Shown here: positions 7,891 through 16,652 of the stretch, piece by piece | Layout of the letters: the number at the start of each line of letters is the position of its first letter | Position numbering within the stretch: position 1 is the stretch's first letter | Made by a program: the position numbers and the translations under genes | The notes under the pieces: generated by a model | Databases searched by the model: none | What the model saw: only the letters and a program-made list of their open reading frames with translations | What the model was told of the DNA's origin: nothing | From: Jilunia laotingensis | GTDB taxonomy: Bacteria > Bacteroidota > Bacteroidia > Bacteroidales > Bacteroidaceae | Direction of reading: 5' to 3' | DNA: 64,000 nt | Assembly: GCF_014385165.1 (NCBI RefSeq) | Contig: NZ_JACRTF010000001.1 | Coordinates: forward strand, 1,860,001 to 1,924,000

Positions 7891-8661
7891 ATGAGAAAAT
7901 TAGTTAGTTTGTTGCTCCTATTTTATTGCGTAGTCACTATATCTGCGCAGGAAACCTATCAGAAGAAAGTGTTTGTTTCCGTTCAGGGAGATTCGTTGAA
8001 TTACCGCCTGCTTCGTCCGGAAGTGGAAAAGCCGGGAAAGAAATATCCCCTTGTCCTGTTCCTGCACGGTGCCGGAGAGCGTGGAAAGGATAACGAAAAA
8101 CAATTGACGCATGGTGGACAGATGTTTCTCAATCCGGTGAACCGGGAAGAACATCCGGCATTTGTCCTGATGCCGCAATGCCCGGAAGATAAATATTGGG
8201 GATTCGCTTCCCGTCCTGCATCTTTAGTACCGTCTGAGATGCCGGTAGGACAGGAGATGTGTCCGATCTTCATCACATTGAAAGAGTTGTTGGACACTTA
8301 TCTTGCTATGCCCGAAGTGGATAAGGACCGGGTTTATATTATCGGCCTTTCAATGGGTGGGATGGGTACGTATGATTTGGCTGTCCGTTTCCCTGAAATC
8401 TTTGCTGCTGCTATTCCTATCTGCGGCTCTGTTAATCCTGCGCGTTTAGCTGCTGCGAAAGATGTGAAGTTCCGTATCTTTCACGGAGATGCTGATGATA
8501 TTGTTACCGTTGAAGGTTCGCGTGAAGCTTATCGTGCTTTAAAGGCAGCAGGTGCGGATGTGGAATATATTGAGTTTCCCGGATGCAATCATGGCAGTTG
8601 GACTCCGGCATTCAATTATCCGGGATTTATGGATTGGCTGTTTAGCCAGAAAAAGGAATAG
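7891..8661 (+). CDS. Secreted alpha/beta hydrolase (esterase/peptidase-like)
   Basis: A 256-residue protein with a signal peptide ('MRKLVSLLLLFYCVVTISAQ'). The alpha/beta-hydrolase fold shows the oxyanion region 'LVLFLHGAGERG', the nucleophile elbow 'GLSMGG', an acid in 'FHGDADDIV' and a histidine in 'CNHGSW'. The closest group is the phospholipase/carboxylesterase-like 'predicted peptidase' family often found with polysaccharide-degradation genes. The substrate is unknown; it may deacylate glycans or small esters in the periplasm. Confidence 0.85.
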   Translation: MRKLVSLLLLFYCVVTISAQETYQKKVFVSVQGDSLNYRLLRPEVEKPGKKYPLVLFLHGAGERGKDNEKQLTHGGQMFLNPVNREEHPAFVLMPQCPEDKYWGFASRPASLVPSEMPVGQEMCPIFITLKELLDTYLAMPEVDKDRVYIIGLSMGGMGTYDLAVRFPEIFAAAIPICGSVNPARLAAAKDVKFRIFHGDADDIVTVEGSREAYRALKAAGADVEYIEFPGCNHGSWTPAFNYPGFMDWLFSQKKE

Positions 8662-8733
8662 ATATTAGGAGGTAAGCGATCGTCTCCGTAAACTCTTTTA
8701 TGTCAGAAGTAATAGTTACTATTAAAATATAAT

Positions 8734-8792
8734 TTTCAGACGCGGATTACGTGGTTCTTAATTTACTAAAGTCGCCTAATCCGTGTCTGAAA
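8734..8792. terminator. Bidirectional terminator between hydrolase gene and ispG
   Basis: A 16 bp inverted repeat with one mismatch (TTTCAGACGCGGATTA at 8734-8749, TAATCCGTGTCTGAAA at 8777-8792) between two convergent genes. The flanks are A+T-rich on both sides. Confidence 0.8.
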
Positions 8793-8800
8793 TAATCTGA

Positions 8801-10648
8801 TTATTTCTCAGGTTCTTTATAGTCTCCGTTTGCTTTGATCAGTTCAATTAATCTTTCTACCGCTTCCTCTTCCGGAATATTCTTCTCGATGCAGTTCTTC
8901 TGTTTGTAGAGGCTTACTTTGCCACGACCTGCGCCCACATAACCATAATCTGCGTCAGCCATCTCTCCGGGGCCATTCACGATACATCCCATAATGCCGA
9001 TTTTCAATCCTTTCAAGTGTGAAGTAGCTGCTTTGATCCGGGCAATCGTGTTTTGCAGATTAAACAAGGTTCGTCCACAACCGGGGCATGAGATATACTC
9101 CGTTTTTGAAGTGCGGATACGTCCCGCTTGTAAAATACCGAAAGCGGTGGCATCAATGATGGCATGGCTCAGGGAACCTTGGTTGAATAGATAGATGCCA
9201 TCGCACAGTCCGTCAAAAATAAGCGCTCCCATGTCGGCAGCAGATTTTATTTGTAAATCCTCTGCATGGTCTTCCGTATAGTGCTGGAAAAACAGGACAG
9301 GATTTTTTAATTCTTCCGTTATTAACTGATGTACCAGCGCGCGATGTTCCCCCGTGCGGTTCGGATGATTGCTTTGGGAAATGATAACTACTTCCGGATG
9401 CTTTTTCAGGCAAGCAATCACTTCATCGGTCAGTGCCATATAGGGTAAAAACAGGAATTTCAGTTCTGCCCGGGTGGTTTCCAACAGTGAGAGTTGGAGG
9501 TAATTGAATGCCGGCCATGTCCCTTCTTCACCATTCCAGATGTCTGCATCAAGGATGTACTCAACACCGGATTCGCGTATGGCAGGGAGTTCCCGTCCGG
9601 CATAGATATAATCTGGCTTGAATTCCGGGCTTACTTCTGTTTTTCCGTCCATGCGGTCGGCAAGTACCACGGGAAGGTTGTCTCCACCGATATTGCGTAC
9701 GGCTTTTGTCTTTCTTCGGGAAGGAGATAAATAGTTGAATTCAGGTGCTTGCATTCCCGGAATAAAAGGATGGTCTTTCCGGGTGACGATGTAATCGACC
9801 AATTTGCGTGCGACTGGGATCTCAGCTTCCGGCTCTTCACTCAGTGAAACGCGAATCGTATCTCCCAATCCATCGGCAAGCAAAGCACCGATGCCGAGTG
9901 CGGACTTGATGCGCCCGTCTTCTCCGTCTCCCGCTTCAGTTACTCCCAAATGAAGGGGGAACGACATGCCTTCTTTTTCCATGACAGCAACCAGCAGGCG
10001 GACGGTCCGTACCATGATTACCGTATTGGACGCTTTTATGGATATTACGACATCTTTGAAATTCTCTGCAACACAGATGCGCAGGAACTCCATGCACGAT
10101 TCGACCATGCCTTCCGGAGTATCGCCATAACGGGACATAATGCGGTCGGAGAGTGAGCCGTGGTTGACTCCGATACGGATAGCGGTATTGTTTTCTTTGC
10201 AAATGTTCAGGAATGGAATGAAGCGGTCACGTATTTTCTGCAACTCTTTTGCATATTCTTCGTCCGTATATTCCAGTTGCTTGAAGGTGCGCCCGGGATC
10301 TACATAATTTCCCGGATTAATGCGCACCTTTTCTGCATAAAGTGCGGCAATATCTGCCACTTTAGGATTGAAATGGACATCTGCTACCAACGGTACCATG
10401 TATTCCTGGCTGCGCAAACCGATATTGATATTCATCAGGTTCTCCGCTTCCTTGATACCTTGAGTTGTCAGGCGCACATATTCACCTCCTGCATCCACAA
10501 TGCGTTTAGCTTGTTCTACGCTAGCCTCTGTGTCTTGTGTCGATGTATTAGTCATCGACTGTATGCGGATAGGATTGGAACCACCCAACGGAACGGCTCC
10601 AATATTTACTTCTGATGTTTCTCTCCGGGAATAATTAAATAGATCCAT
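8801..10648 (-). CDS. ispG: 4-hydroxy-3-methylbut-2-en-1-yl diphosphate synthase (IspG/GcpE), long form
   Basis: A 615-residue [4Fe-4S] enzyme of the MEP isoprenoid pathway. The N-terminal TIM barrel ('IRIQSMTNTSTQDTEASVEQ', 'VPLVADVHFN', 'IRIGVNHGSL') and the C-terminal iron-sulfur domain with 'CPGCGRTLFN' and 'MGCIVNGPGEMADADYGYVG' are clear. At 615 residues it is much longer than the E. coli enzyme (about 370) because of the middle insertion domain known in Bacteroidota, Chlamydiae and plants. It is the last gene of the leftward gcvH-purE-ispG group. Confidence 0.97.
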   Translation of the reverse strand: MDLFNYSRRETSEVNIGAVPLGGSNPIRIQSMTNTSTQDTEASVEQAKRIVDAGGEYVRLTTQGIKEAENLMNINIGLRSQEYMVPLVADVHFNPKVADIAALYAEKVRINPGNYVDPGRTFKQLEYTDEEYAKELQKIRDRFIPFLNICKENNTAIRIGVNHGSLSDRIMSRYGDTPEGMVESCMEFLRICVAENFKDVVISIKASNTVIMVRTVRLLVAVMEKEGMSFPLHLGVTEAGDGEDGRIKSALGIGALLADGLGDTIRVSLSEEPEAEIPVARKLVDYIVTRKDHPFIPGMQAPEFNYLSPSRRKTKAVRNIGGDNLPVVLADRMDGKTEVSPEFKPDYIYAGRELPAIRESGVEYILDADIWNGEEGTWPAFNYLQLSLLETTRAELKFLFLPYMALTDEVIACLKKHPEVVIISQSNHPNRTGEHRALVHQLITEELKNPVLFFQHYTEDHAEDLQIKSAADMGALIFDGLCDGIYLFNQGSLSHAIIDATAFGILQAGRIRTSKTEYISCPGCGRTLFNLQNTIARIKAATSHLKGLKIGIMGCIVNGPGEMADADYGYVGAGRGKVSLYKQKNCIEKNIPEEEAVERLIELIKANGDYKEPEK

Positions 10649-10725
10649 AAAAAAGTTAAGAGCTAAAAGTTAAAAACTAAGAGATAAATATCTTTCTAAA
10701 TATTTCATTCTCCTTTACTTCTCAA

Positions 10726-11235
10726 TCAGTTTGTTTTATATTCAAATTTTACCTCTTTCAAATCCTCATTAGCTTTTACTATCTTCTTTTTCAATCCTTC
10801 TTTGTAGGCCGCGAAAGATTCAGCAAGAGCAGCATCGCTAAGTGCAAGGATTTGTACCGCGAGAATCGCTGCATTCATGGCTCCGTTAATGGCTACGGTA
10901 GCTACGGGGATTCCGGGAGGCATCTGGATGATGGAATAGAGAGCGTCTACTCCGTCGAGTACAGATCCTTTGATGGGTACACCGATGACCGGCAGGGTCG
11001 TATTGGCGGCAATAACACCGGGCAATGCAGCAGCCATTCCGGCAGCGGCAATGATCACCTTAATGCCTCGTGAACGAGCATTCTTTGCAAACTCTTCCAC
11101 AGCTTCGGGGGTACGGTGTGCTGAAAGAGCATTGATTTCGAACGGTACATGCAAATCATTGAGCAGTTGCGCTGCCTTCTCCATAACCGGAAGGTCTGAG
11201 GTGCTACCCATGATGATACTAACAATTGGAGTCAT
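10726..11235 (-). CDS. purE: N5-carboxyaminoimidazole ribonucleotide mutase
   Basis: A 169-residue class I PurE that converts N5-CAIR to CAIR in purine synthesis. The motifs 'IIMGSTSDLPVMEKAA', 'SAHRTPE' and 'PVIGVPIKGSVLDGVDAL' are present. It lies 77 bp before ispG and 105 bp after gcvH, all leftward. The inserted hairpin between gcvH and purE may tune purE expression. Confidence 0.96.
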   Translation of the reverse strand: MTPIVSIIMGSTSDLPVMEKAAQLLNDLHVPFEINALSAHRTPEAVEEFAKNARSRGIKVIIAAAGMAAALPGVIAANTTLPVIGVPIKGSVLDGVDALYSIIQMPPGIPVATVAINGAMNAAILAVQILALSDAALAESFAAYKEGLKKKIVKANEDLKEVKFEYKTN

Positions 11236-11264
11236 TCTTTTTAAGATTTTATAGTTTGATATTT

Positions 11265-11316
11265 ACAAGTTGGCTGCGCAATTACATTGTTTAATTGTAT
11301 TTGCGCAGCCAATCAG
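11265..11316 (-). promoter_or_regulatory. Long hairpin in the gcvH-purE gap
   Basis: TTGGCTGCGCAA near 11268 pairs with TTGCGCAGCCAA ending near 11312, and further pairs occur in the loop (TACA/TGTA). No U tract follows on the minus strand. It could be a weak terminator, a processing site or a 3'-end stabiliser for gcvH RNA. Confidence 0.55.
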
Positions 11317-11340
11317 ATATTAACGATCAATTACTTTTTA

Positions 11341-11721
11341 TTAGCCATTAATCACTTCTTTATATGCTTCGGCATCCAGCAAATTATCGATATCTTCCAT
11401 ACGAGTCGGTTTCATTTTTATCAACCAACCTTTTCCATACGGATCTTTATTTACCAAATCCGGGTTTTCTTCCAACTCATCGTTCTGTTCCATGATAACA
11501 CCGGCTACCGGGAGGAAAAGATCCGAAATAGTTTTAACTACTTCAATAGTTCCGAAGGTTTCATTGGCTTCCAAAGTCTCTCCTACAGTTGGGATATCAA
11601 CGAAAACGATATCACCCAATTGTTCCTGAGCATAATCGGTAATACCTACATAGGCAATGTCGCCATCAATGCGAATCCATTCATGTTCGCTTGTGTACTT
11701 CAAATTTTGCGGGAAATTCAT
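11341..11721 (-). CDS. gcvH: Glycine cleavage system H protein
   Basis: A 126-residue lipoyl carrier that shuttles the aminomethyl group between the P, T and L proteins. The lipoylation site is K63 in 'GTIEVVKTISDLFLPVAG' (family consensus ESVKAVSDLYAPVSG). The length is typical. The other gcv genes are not next to it. A -7 box stands 43 bp upstream of the start. Confidence 0.96.
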   Translation of the reverse strand: MNFPQNLKYTSEHEWIRIDGDIAYVGITDYAQEQLGDIVFVDIPTVGETLEANETFGTIEVVKTISDLFLPVAGVIMEQNDELEENPDLVNKDPYGKGWLIKMKPTRMEDIDNLLDAEAYKEVING

Positions 11722-11763
11722 AATAATTAGTTTTTAACGTTTGAATTTATTTCTCCTGTGACG

Positions 11764-11771
11764 CAAAGATA
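11764..11771 (-). promoter_or_regulatory. -7 promoter box of gcvH-purE-ispG
   Basis: On the minus strand TATCTTTG matches TAnnTTTG and ends 42 bp before the gcvH ATG. No clear -33 TTTG is visible. Confidence 0.6.
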
Positions 11772-11845
11772 GATAAAATAATGTTCTATGTCGATAATTA
11801 CACTGATTTTGTTGCTGAATTCGGCTCAATTATGCATAAAAATTG

Positions 11846-11853
11846 TATTTTTG
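11846..11853 (+). promoter_or_regulatory. -7 promoter box of the M6 protease gene
   Basis: TATTTTTG matches TAnnTTTG, 68 bp before the ATG. It is divergent from the gcvH promoter, and the two boxes are about 75 bp apart. Confidence 0.55.
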
Positions 11854-11921
11854 CAAATAATTAAATTTATTGATAATATGATTCATCTTATTTTTGTAAC
11901 CAATATTTATTAATTTAATAT

Positions 11922-14192
11922 ATGATGAAAAATCTAATTTTAATTTCTTGGGTTATTGTTCTACTATTGTGTCCGGCCCTAGTGAAAGCGGTTCCGGCTT
12001 ATCCGTACCCTGTTAAGGTGACTCAACCGGATGGAAGCTCTGTTGTAATTCGTATGCATGGAGATGAATTTATGAATCGTATGTCTACCGAAGACGGCTA
12101 TACGGTTGTGCTTAACGAGGATGGCTATTATGTGTATGCCGATCTGAAAAACGGTTCACTTGTACCTACTTCTTATGTTGCAAAGGATGCGGCTTATCGC
12201 TCTGTAGATGAGCAAAGTTATTTGTCTAAAGTTGGTAAAAATATTGTGGCTGCCGATAATGCAAAGGCAACGGCTTTGCGTGTTGCTGCCAATGCCGGTT
12301 ATGGTGAAGATGGCTTGATGACAAGGGCAAACGCTTCCGGTCTTGATAATTACCGTGGATTGGTGATTTTGGTAGAATATAATGATCGTGGGTTTACACG
12401 TGATGACCTTAACACTTTGTTCACTGATATGATGAATAAAAGAAATTATACAGGATACGATGACAATGGTAAGCATATAGAATATACAGGAAGTGTCCGA
12501 GATTATTTCTACGAAAATTCGGAAGGTAAATTCGATCCAGAATTTGATGTGGTAGGTCCGGTTAAAATTGATTATAGTCAGACATATGTAAATCAGACGA
12601 GCAATGCGACCACTATTATGAAGGCTGCATGTAGAGCAGCAGATCCTCTAGTGGATTTTAGCAAATATGATTCAGATGGTGATGGAAAAGTGGATATGGT
12701 TTATTTCATATTTGCTGGTGCAGGCTCTAATGTTGGTGGTAATAATTCTAAATATCTTTGGCCGCATGCATTTTCCTTCTCACAGTTTAAATTGGATGGC
12801 ATCTATTTAGGAAGGTATGCTTGTTCTACAGAACTCTATGGATTGGAAAAAGAAAAGATGTTAGATGGCATCGGTACTATTTGCCATGAGTTCAGTCATG
12901 TATTGGGACTTCCCGATTTATATGATACTGACTATGACAGTAGCGGTGGTGAGACTAATCATCCGGGAATTTGGTCTATTATGTCTGGTGGTAGTTATTC
13001 TAATTATGGACGTACTCCGACTGGTTATACTATTTATGAAAAATATGCATCCGGTTGGGTGATGCCTAAATTGATAGATGGAGAAGGAAACCATAGCTTA
13101 AAGCCGCAGAACTCTGCCCATGAAGGTTATCGGATTAATTCCGCTGTAAATAAAGAGTTCTTCTTAATTGAAAATCGTCAACTTGAAGGTTGGGATAGAT
13201 TTTTACCGGGACATGGAATGCTTGTCTATCGTGTCGATTCGACAAGTACTTATGCTTGGGTCAATAATGCGGTAAATATTAATCCTTCGCATCAGTATTT
13301 TGAACTTGTGCGTGCTACTCCCGGTGGAACCGATTCGCCAACGGATCCGTATCCAGGAAAAAATAAAATTACTTATCTGACTGGAAGTGGGGCGTTGGCT
13401 TCATGGAAGGGTAGCGAAACTCCCATTAGTATCTTTGATATAAAAGAAAGTGAAGGTCTGATCAGTTTTAAAACTGGTGACTTTGCTGAACAGGTGTACT
13501 TAGAAGATTTTGAGGGTATGGATGTCACTGATCAAAATGCAACTGATATTGAAGGGGTATTCAGTAATTGGAATCTCAAACAGGCATTTATACAGGAACC
13601 TGGTAGTGCGTTAGCTCATGGTAATCGCTCGATAGGGATGCTACAGAAAGCTCAATTAACGTCGACTACTCCAGTAGATATAGAGGTGAAGACGGCTTCT
13701 TTTATGTTTTGGAATCCTACTAAAGTAACTGCTCAAGTTCGCTTGCAGTATTCAACTGGAGGAGGAAAGATTTGGACTACTGCTAAGACTGAATCAGGAG
13801 AAACTCTGGCAACAGTCGCTCCGGGTAAATCTGCTTTGTTGAAATACAATATTAATTTAGATGTACCTTCTCTTTATCAAGTAGTTTTGTACAAAGGTAG
13901 TACTACTGAAAAATGTTATCTGGACGATTTTACATTGACTTATGTATCCAAAATAAATACAGGTATATCACAGGAATTTGCAGAAGATATGTCTTGGAAA
14001 GTATATTGTAATGATGGGAAGATTATAATTGAAACTGGTGAAGATATTTCTTCAGATGTTTGGATTTATTCTGCCAGTGGTGTATTAGTTGAGAATGCAA
14101 AACTGCAAAGTGGGAGAGCTGAAATTTCGTTACAGGAGAAAGGATTGTATATTATTAATTGTAATGGAAAGATAGCTAAGGTTATCTATTAG
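11922..14192 (+). CDS. Secreted M6 family metalloprotease with C-terminal sorting-type domain
   Basis: A 756-residue zinc protease of the immune-inhibitor-A group. A signal peptide (about residues 1-23, ending 'VKA') is followed by a propeptide-like region and the M6 catalytic domain with H322-EFSH-VLGLPD332 (HExxHxxGxxD), an acidic Ca2+-type loop 'YDSDGDGKVDMVYF', and the Met-turn-like 'IWSIMSGG'. From about residue 500 there are beta-sandwich modules. The last 75 residues ('DVWIYSASGVLVENAKLQSG...KGLYIINCNGKIAKVIY') look like a type IX secretion (Por) C-terminal domain. ATG codons at 11922 and 11925 are equally possible. It probably digests extracellular protein. Confidence 0.9.
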   Translation: MMKNLILISWVIVLLLCPALVKAVPAYPYPVKVTQPDGSSVVIRMHGDEFMNRMSTEDGYTVVLNEDGYYVYADLKNGSLVPTSYVAKDAAYRSVDEQSYLSKVGKNIVAADNAKATALRVAANAGYGEDGLMTRANASGLDNYRGLVILVEYNDRGFTRDDLNTLFTDMMNKRNYTGYDDNGKHIEYTGSVRDYFYENSEGKFDPEFDVVGPVKIDYSQTYVNQTSNATTIMKAACRAADPLVDFSKYDSDGDGKVDMVYFIFAGAGSNVGGNNSKYLWPHAFSFSQFKLDGIYLGRYACSTELYGLEKEKMLDGIGTICHEFSHVLGLPDLYDTDYDSSGGETNHPGIWSIMSGGSYSNYGRTPTGYTIYEKYASGWVMPKLIDGEGNHSLKPQNSAHEGYRINSAVNKEFFLIENRQLEGWDRFLPGHGMLVYRVDSTSTYAWVNNAVNINPSHQYFELVRATPGGTDSPTDPYPGKNKITYLTGSGALASWKGSETPISIFDIKESEGLISFKTGDFAEQVYLEDFEGMDVTDQNATDIEGVFSNWNLKQAFIQEPGSALAHGNRSIGMLQKAQLTSTTPVDIEVKTASFMFWNPTKVTAQVRLQYSTGGGKIWTTAKTESGETLATVAPGKSALLKYNINLDVPSLYQVVLYKGSTTEKCYLDDFTLTYVSKINTGISQEFAEDMSWKVYCNDGKIIIETGEDISSDVWIYSASGVLVENAKLQSGRAEISLQEKGLYIINCNGKIAKVIY

Positions 14193-14249
14193 AATACACT
14201 ATTATTATTTGTTCTTTGTATTACTTGTAATACTTAGTGTAAAGAATGT

Positions 14250-14289
14250 AATGCCAAATGATGAAGAAGTAAGCATCATTTGGCATTTT
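14250..14289 (+). terminator. Terminator after the M6 protease gene
   Basis: A 14 bp perfect stem (AATGCCAAATGATG at 14250-14263, CATCATTTGGCATT at 14274-14287) followed by T residues. Confidence 0.9.
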
Positions 14290-14840
14290 TGTTCATTTAA
14301 TACGATTTATTATAGTGGGTGAATAGATGTTACTAACATATTTTGACTGTTAGAAGTATCTAATCGATGGCATAAGATATATTGTGAGATAGAATCAAGA
14401 AGATATCCAGCCTGAAATTTGGAAAGGTTGGTGGTAACGTTTATGAGTCTAATTTTTATTTGCAGAATAAAGTGATATCGCTATTCTGAGACTCTCAATT
14501 TTAATAAGATTGTTGCAGTATTGTAAGAATATATTATTGGGAAGTAACTCCTACAGATAAAGGAGATTGTTTAGAACAGTTCAACGGTAGCACAAAGCAT
14601 ACTATTTCTCAGTAAATATAGATAATCAGATAAGGATTAAATTTATATTGTAATTAGCGTTATATGAATACCTAGGAAGAGAGGAAGCTGAGAAATTATG
14701 AAAATGGAGTTCCTTAATGCATATATGTTGTATTATGTGGGATGTATTGTAGCTCATCTGTTGGAATATAGATGGAAAATAATGACATGTATGAGATTTT
14801 CAAAACCTTTCAATAATTGTTGAATTTCTTGGTTTATTAT
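14290..14840. other. 550 bp gene-free, A+T-rich stretch with possible coding scraps
   Basis: It lies between two convergent genes, each with its own terminator. No complete gene is visible. Two short frames look non-random: one around 14530-14614 reading 'YYWEVTPTDKGDCLEQFNG', and a 41-codon ATG frame at about 14698-14823. Both lack a recognisable domain. They may be remnants of a lost gene or chance. Confidence 0.3.
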
Positions 14841-14885
14841 AAAAAAAGAGAGCGATTGCACTTCAAAAGTGCATCGCTCTCTTCT
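14841..14885. terminator. Bidirectional terminator downstream of the DUF4302-linked secreted protein gene
   Basis: AGAGAGCGAT...TGCACTT pairs with AAGTGC...ATCGCTCTCT around a short CAAA loop, with A7 on the left. It terminates the leftward operon (U tract on the minus strand). Confidence 0.85.
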
Positions 14886-14918
14886 TAAATAAAATTCAAG
14901 ATCAGCTGTTGTAAAGGC

Positions 14919-16616
14919 TTATTTTACAACTTTGATAGTTTGGTTGTTATTGAATTTAAGTAAATAGATTCCTTTACTCAAATTTGCAGCAGGGATTGTA
15001 AACTGACCACTAGCAGGTAATTCATAAGTTGCTATAGTTTGGCCTGCAATGTTCACAATATTTACGTTGTTTATTCCTTCCATATATGACAGGATAAACG
15101 AATCCTCGTTTGTTGATACTTTAATATTGTTATTAGTAACAGCATCATTGATACCTGTGTACTTTCCTTGATAAATTGTAATGGTATTATCTGATTTGAC
15201 ACCTCCGAATCCAGTTATATGTCCTGTCCAATTACGATCTTGACCTTCTGACGGTTCACAAGTAAATGTTAAAGCGTAATATCCATCTTCTTCACGATAA
15301 GAATTATCTAGTTCCCAAGATATCCAGCTTGGTAACTCAGGTTCAAAACCGAAATCATATTCTTCAATCCAGTTTTGGCTTGTAGTTACAGCTGCATATT
15401 CAATTTCACCTCCTTCATAGGTTGCTGTTGCTATACCTCCTTCGTCTGGAGCTTTTAAAACATTTATACGGTCATCTACCTGAATGCCGTTAAAATAGCC
15501 TGTAATCATGACAGCAACATTGAAAGAACCGTAGCTATAGAACATTCCCTCTTCGCTTGGAATGGTCATATGTGAGTTAAGAACTTCTCCTTCTGGGAAT
15601 TGTGTTGCTATTAAACCCATGTCAACTCCTTTTTGATTGAATCCGCTGAGTACTAGGGAAAATGGTTTATCTAAAGTAAGTGGTTCTTCAATCATAGACT
15701 CTGTAGCCGGATCATATACTTTGTTACTAAAGACAAGTGCGTAGGTGGTAAGATCACTGAAAAGACCTCCGTCTAAAACATCTTTCTCCTCTGCTGTCAT
15801 TTCATACAAAACATTATCTGTAGGAAGGTAAACTCCTTTATCATTGGCTTTTGCTTCCACGATTTTCAATGTCATTTTGGCTCCTGATGATAGAGGAGTA
15901 TTTGATTTAGAATAAACATGGTACAGAATATTAGATACGCATAATGATGCAGCAGGTTGAGGCGATGATACAACAATAGACTCTATTATCTCTCCTGTTT
16001 CATTTATTTCAGTGTCAGAGCCAAATATATAACCTTTAGTGTCTGACCAAATAGGAGTCATACCACCCTTTGCGGTTGTACATAAGGTAGTCTCTGCATT
16101 TCCGAAAGTCTTTACTGCACTTCCTGTTGTGTTGGACTCTCCTAAAGTAAATGAGTGGTTCCCTGAATTACTTTTCAGTGTGGGAAGATAAAAAGCAGCG
16201 TCTGTTTTGGCTGCAGGATTTATATAATAATATTCTAAATTTCCCTCACTTGTTACGTTTTGGCTGACATCATTGCCGTTGATTGACCATTTGGTTTTGA
16301 GTGGCTCATCAGATGTGTTTTTGAATGTCAATATCTGCCAAGCCGGTACATGAAGGAGGTCAGCCTTATAACCTGCTCCTTCTATGTTTATTCCCAACCA
16401 ATATGTTCCATCAGGATTAAGGTAGGATACTCCATTTGCTCTTGTTGAGGCTTCCTGTTTTGATGTTGCTATAGGAGTGGTAGCCTTTACTTTAAGTACA
16501 CTCACTTTCTCTGTAGATGGTGTAGTAACTTGTACATCTGCCTGAGACAAAGACTGTGCTGATGCCACAGTAGCTATTGCCATCAAAGCTGTAGAAAATA
16601 AAAAATTCTTATTCAT
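14919..16616 (-). CDS. Secreted protein with C-terminal sorting-type domain, function unknown
   Basis: A 565-residue protein with a signal peptide ('MNKNFLFSTALMAIATVASA'). The body is beta-rich and has no motif that I recognise as catalytic. A segment near residues 400-490 has the tryptophan and polar strand pattern of a BACON-like or similar Ig-type module (weak). The C-terminus 'NVNIVNIAGQTIATYELPAS...LSKGIYLLKFNNNQTIKVVK' resembles a type IX secretion sorting domain. It lies 36 bp after the DUF4302 gene, so it is likely the last gene of the SusC-led operon, and the terminator at 14841-14885 closes the unit. It may be a surface-exposed binding partner. Confidence 0.75.
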   Translation of the reverse strand: MNKNFLFSTALMAIATVASAQSLSQADVQVTTPSTEKVSVLKVKATTPIATSKQEASTRANGVSYLNPDGTYWLGINIEGAGYKADLLHVPAWQILTFKNTSDEPLKTKWSINGNDVSQNVTSEGNLEYYYINPAAKTDAAFYLPTLKSNSGNHSFTLGESNTTGSAVKTFGNAETTLCTTAKGGMTPIWSDTKGYIFGSDTEINETGEIIESIVVSSPQPAASLCVSNILYHVYSKSNTPLSSGAKMTLKIVEAKANDKGVYLPTDNVLYEMTAEEKDVLDGGLFSDLTTYALVFSNKVYDPATESMIEEPLTLDKPFSLVLSGFNQKGVDMGLIATQFPEGEVLNSHMTIPSEEGMFYSYGSFNVAVMITGYFNGIQVDDRINVLKAPDEGGIATATYEGGEIEYAAVTTSQNWIEEYDFGFEPELPSWISWELDNSYREEDGYYALTFTCEPSEGQDRNWTGHITGFGGVKSDNTITIYQGKYTGINDAVTNNNIKVSTNEDSFILSYMEGINNVNIVNIAGQTIATYELPASGQFTIPAANLSKGIYLLKFNNNQTIKVVK

Positions 16617-16652
16617 GATTTCCTTTTTTTATGTGAAACAATTATTAATTAT

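Noticed and set aside
10160..10615. A 151-codon open frame antisense to ispG
   Set aside because: It overlaps the conserved N-terminal barrel of IspG and has Cys- and His-rich shadow composition.
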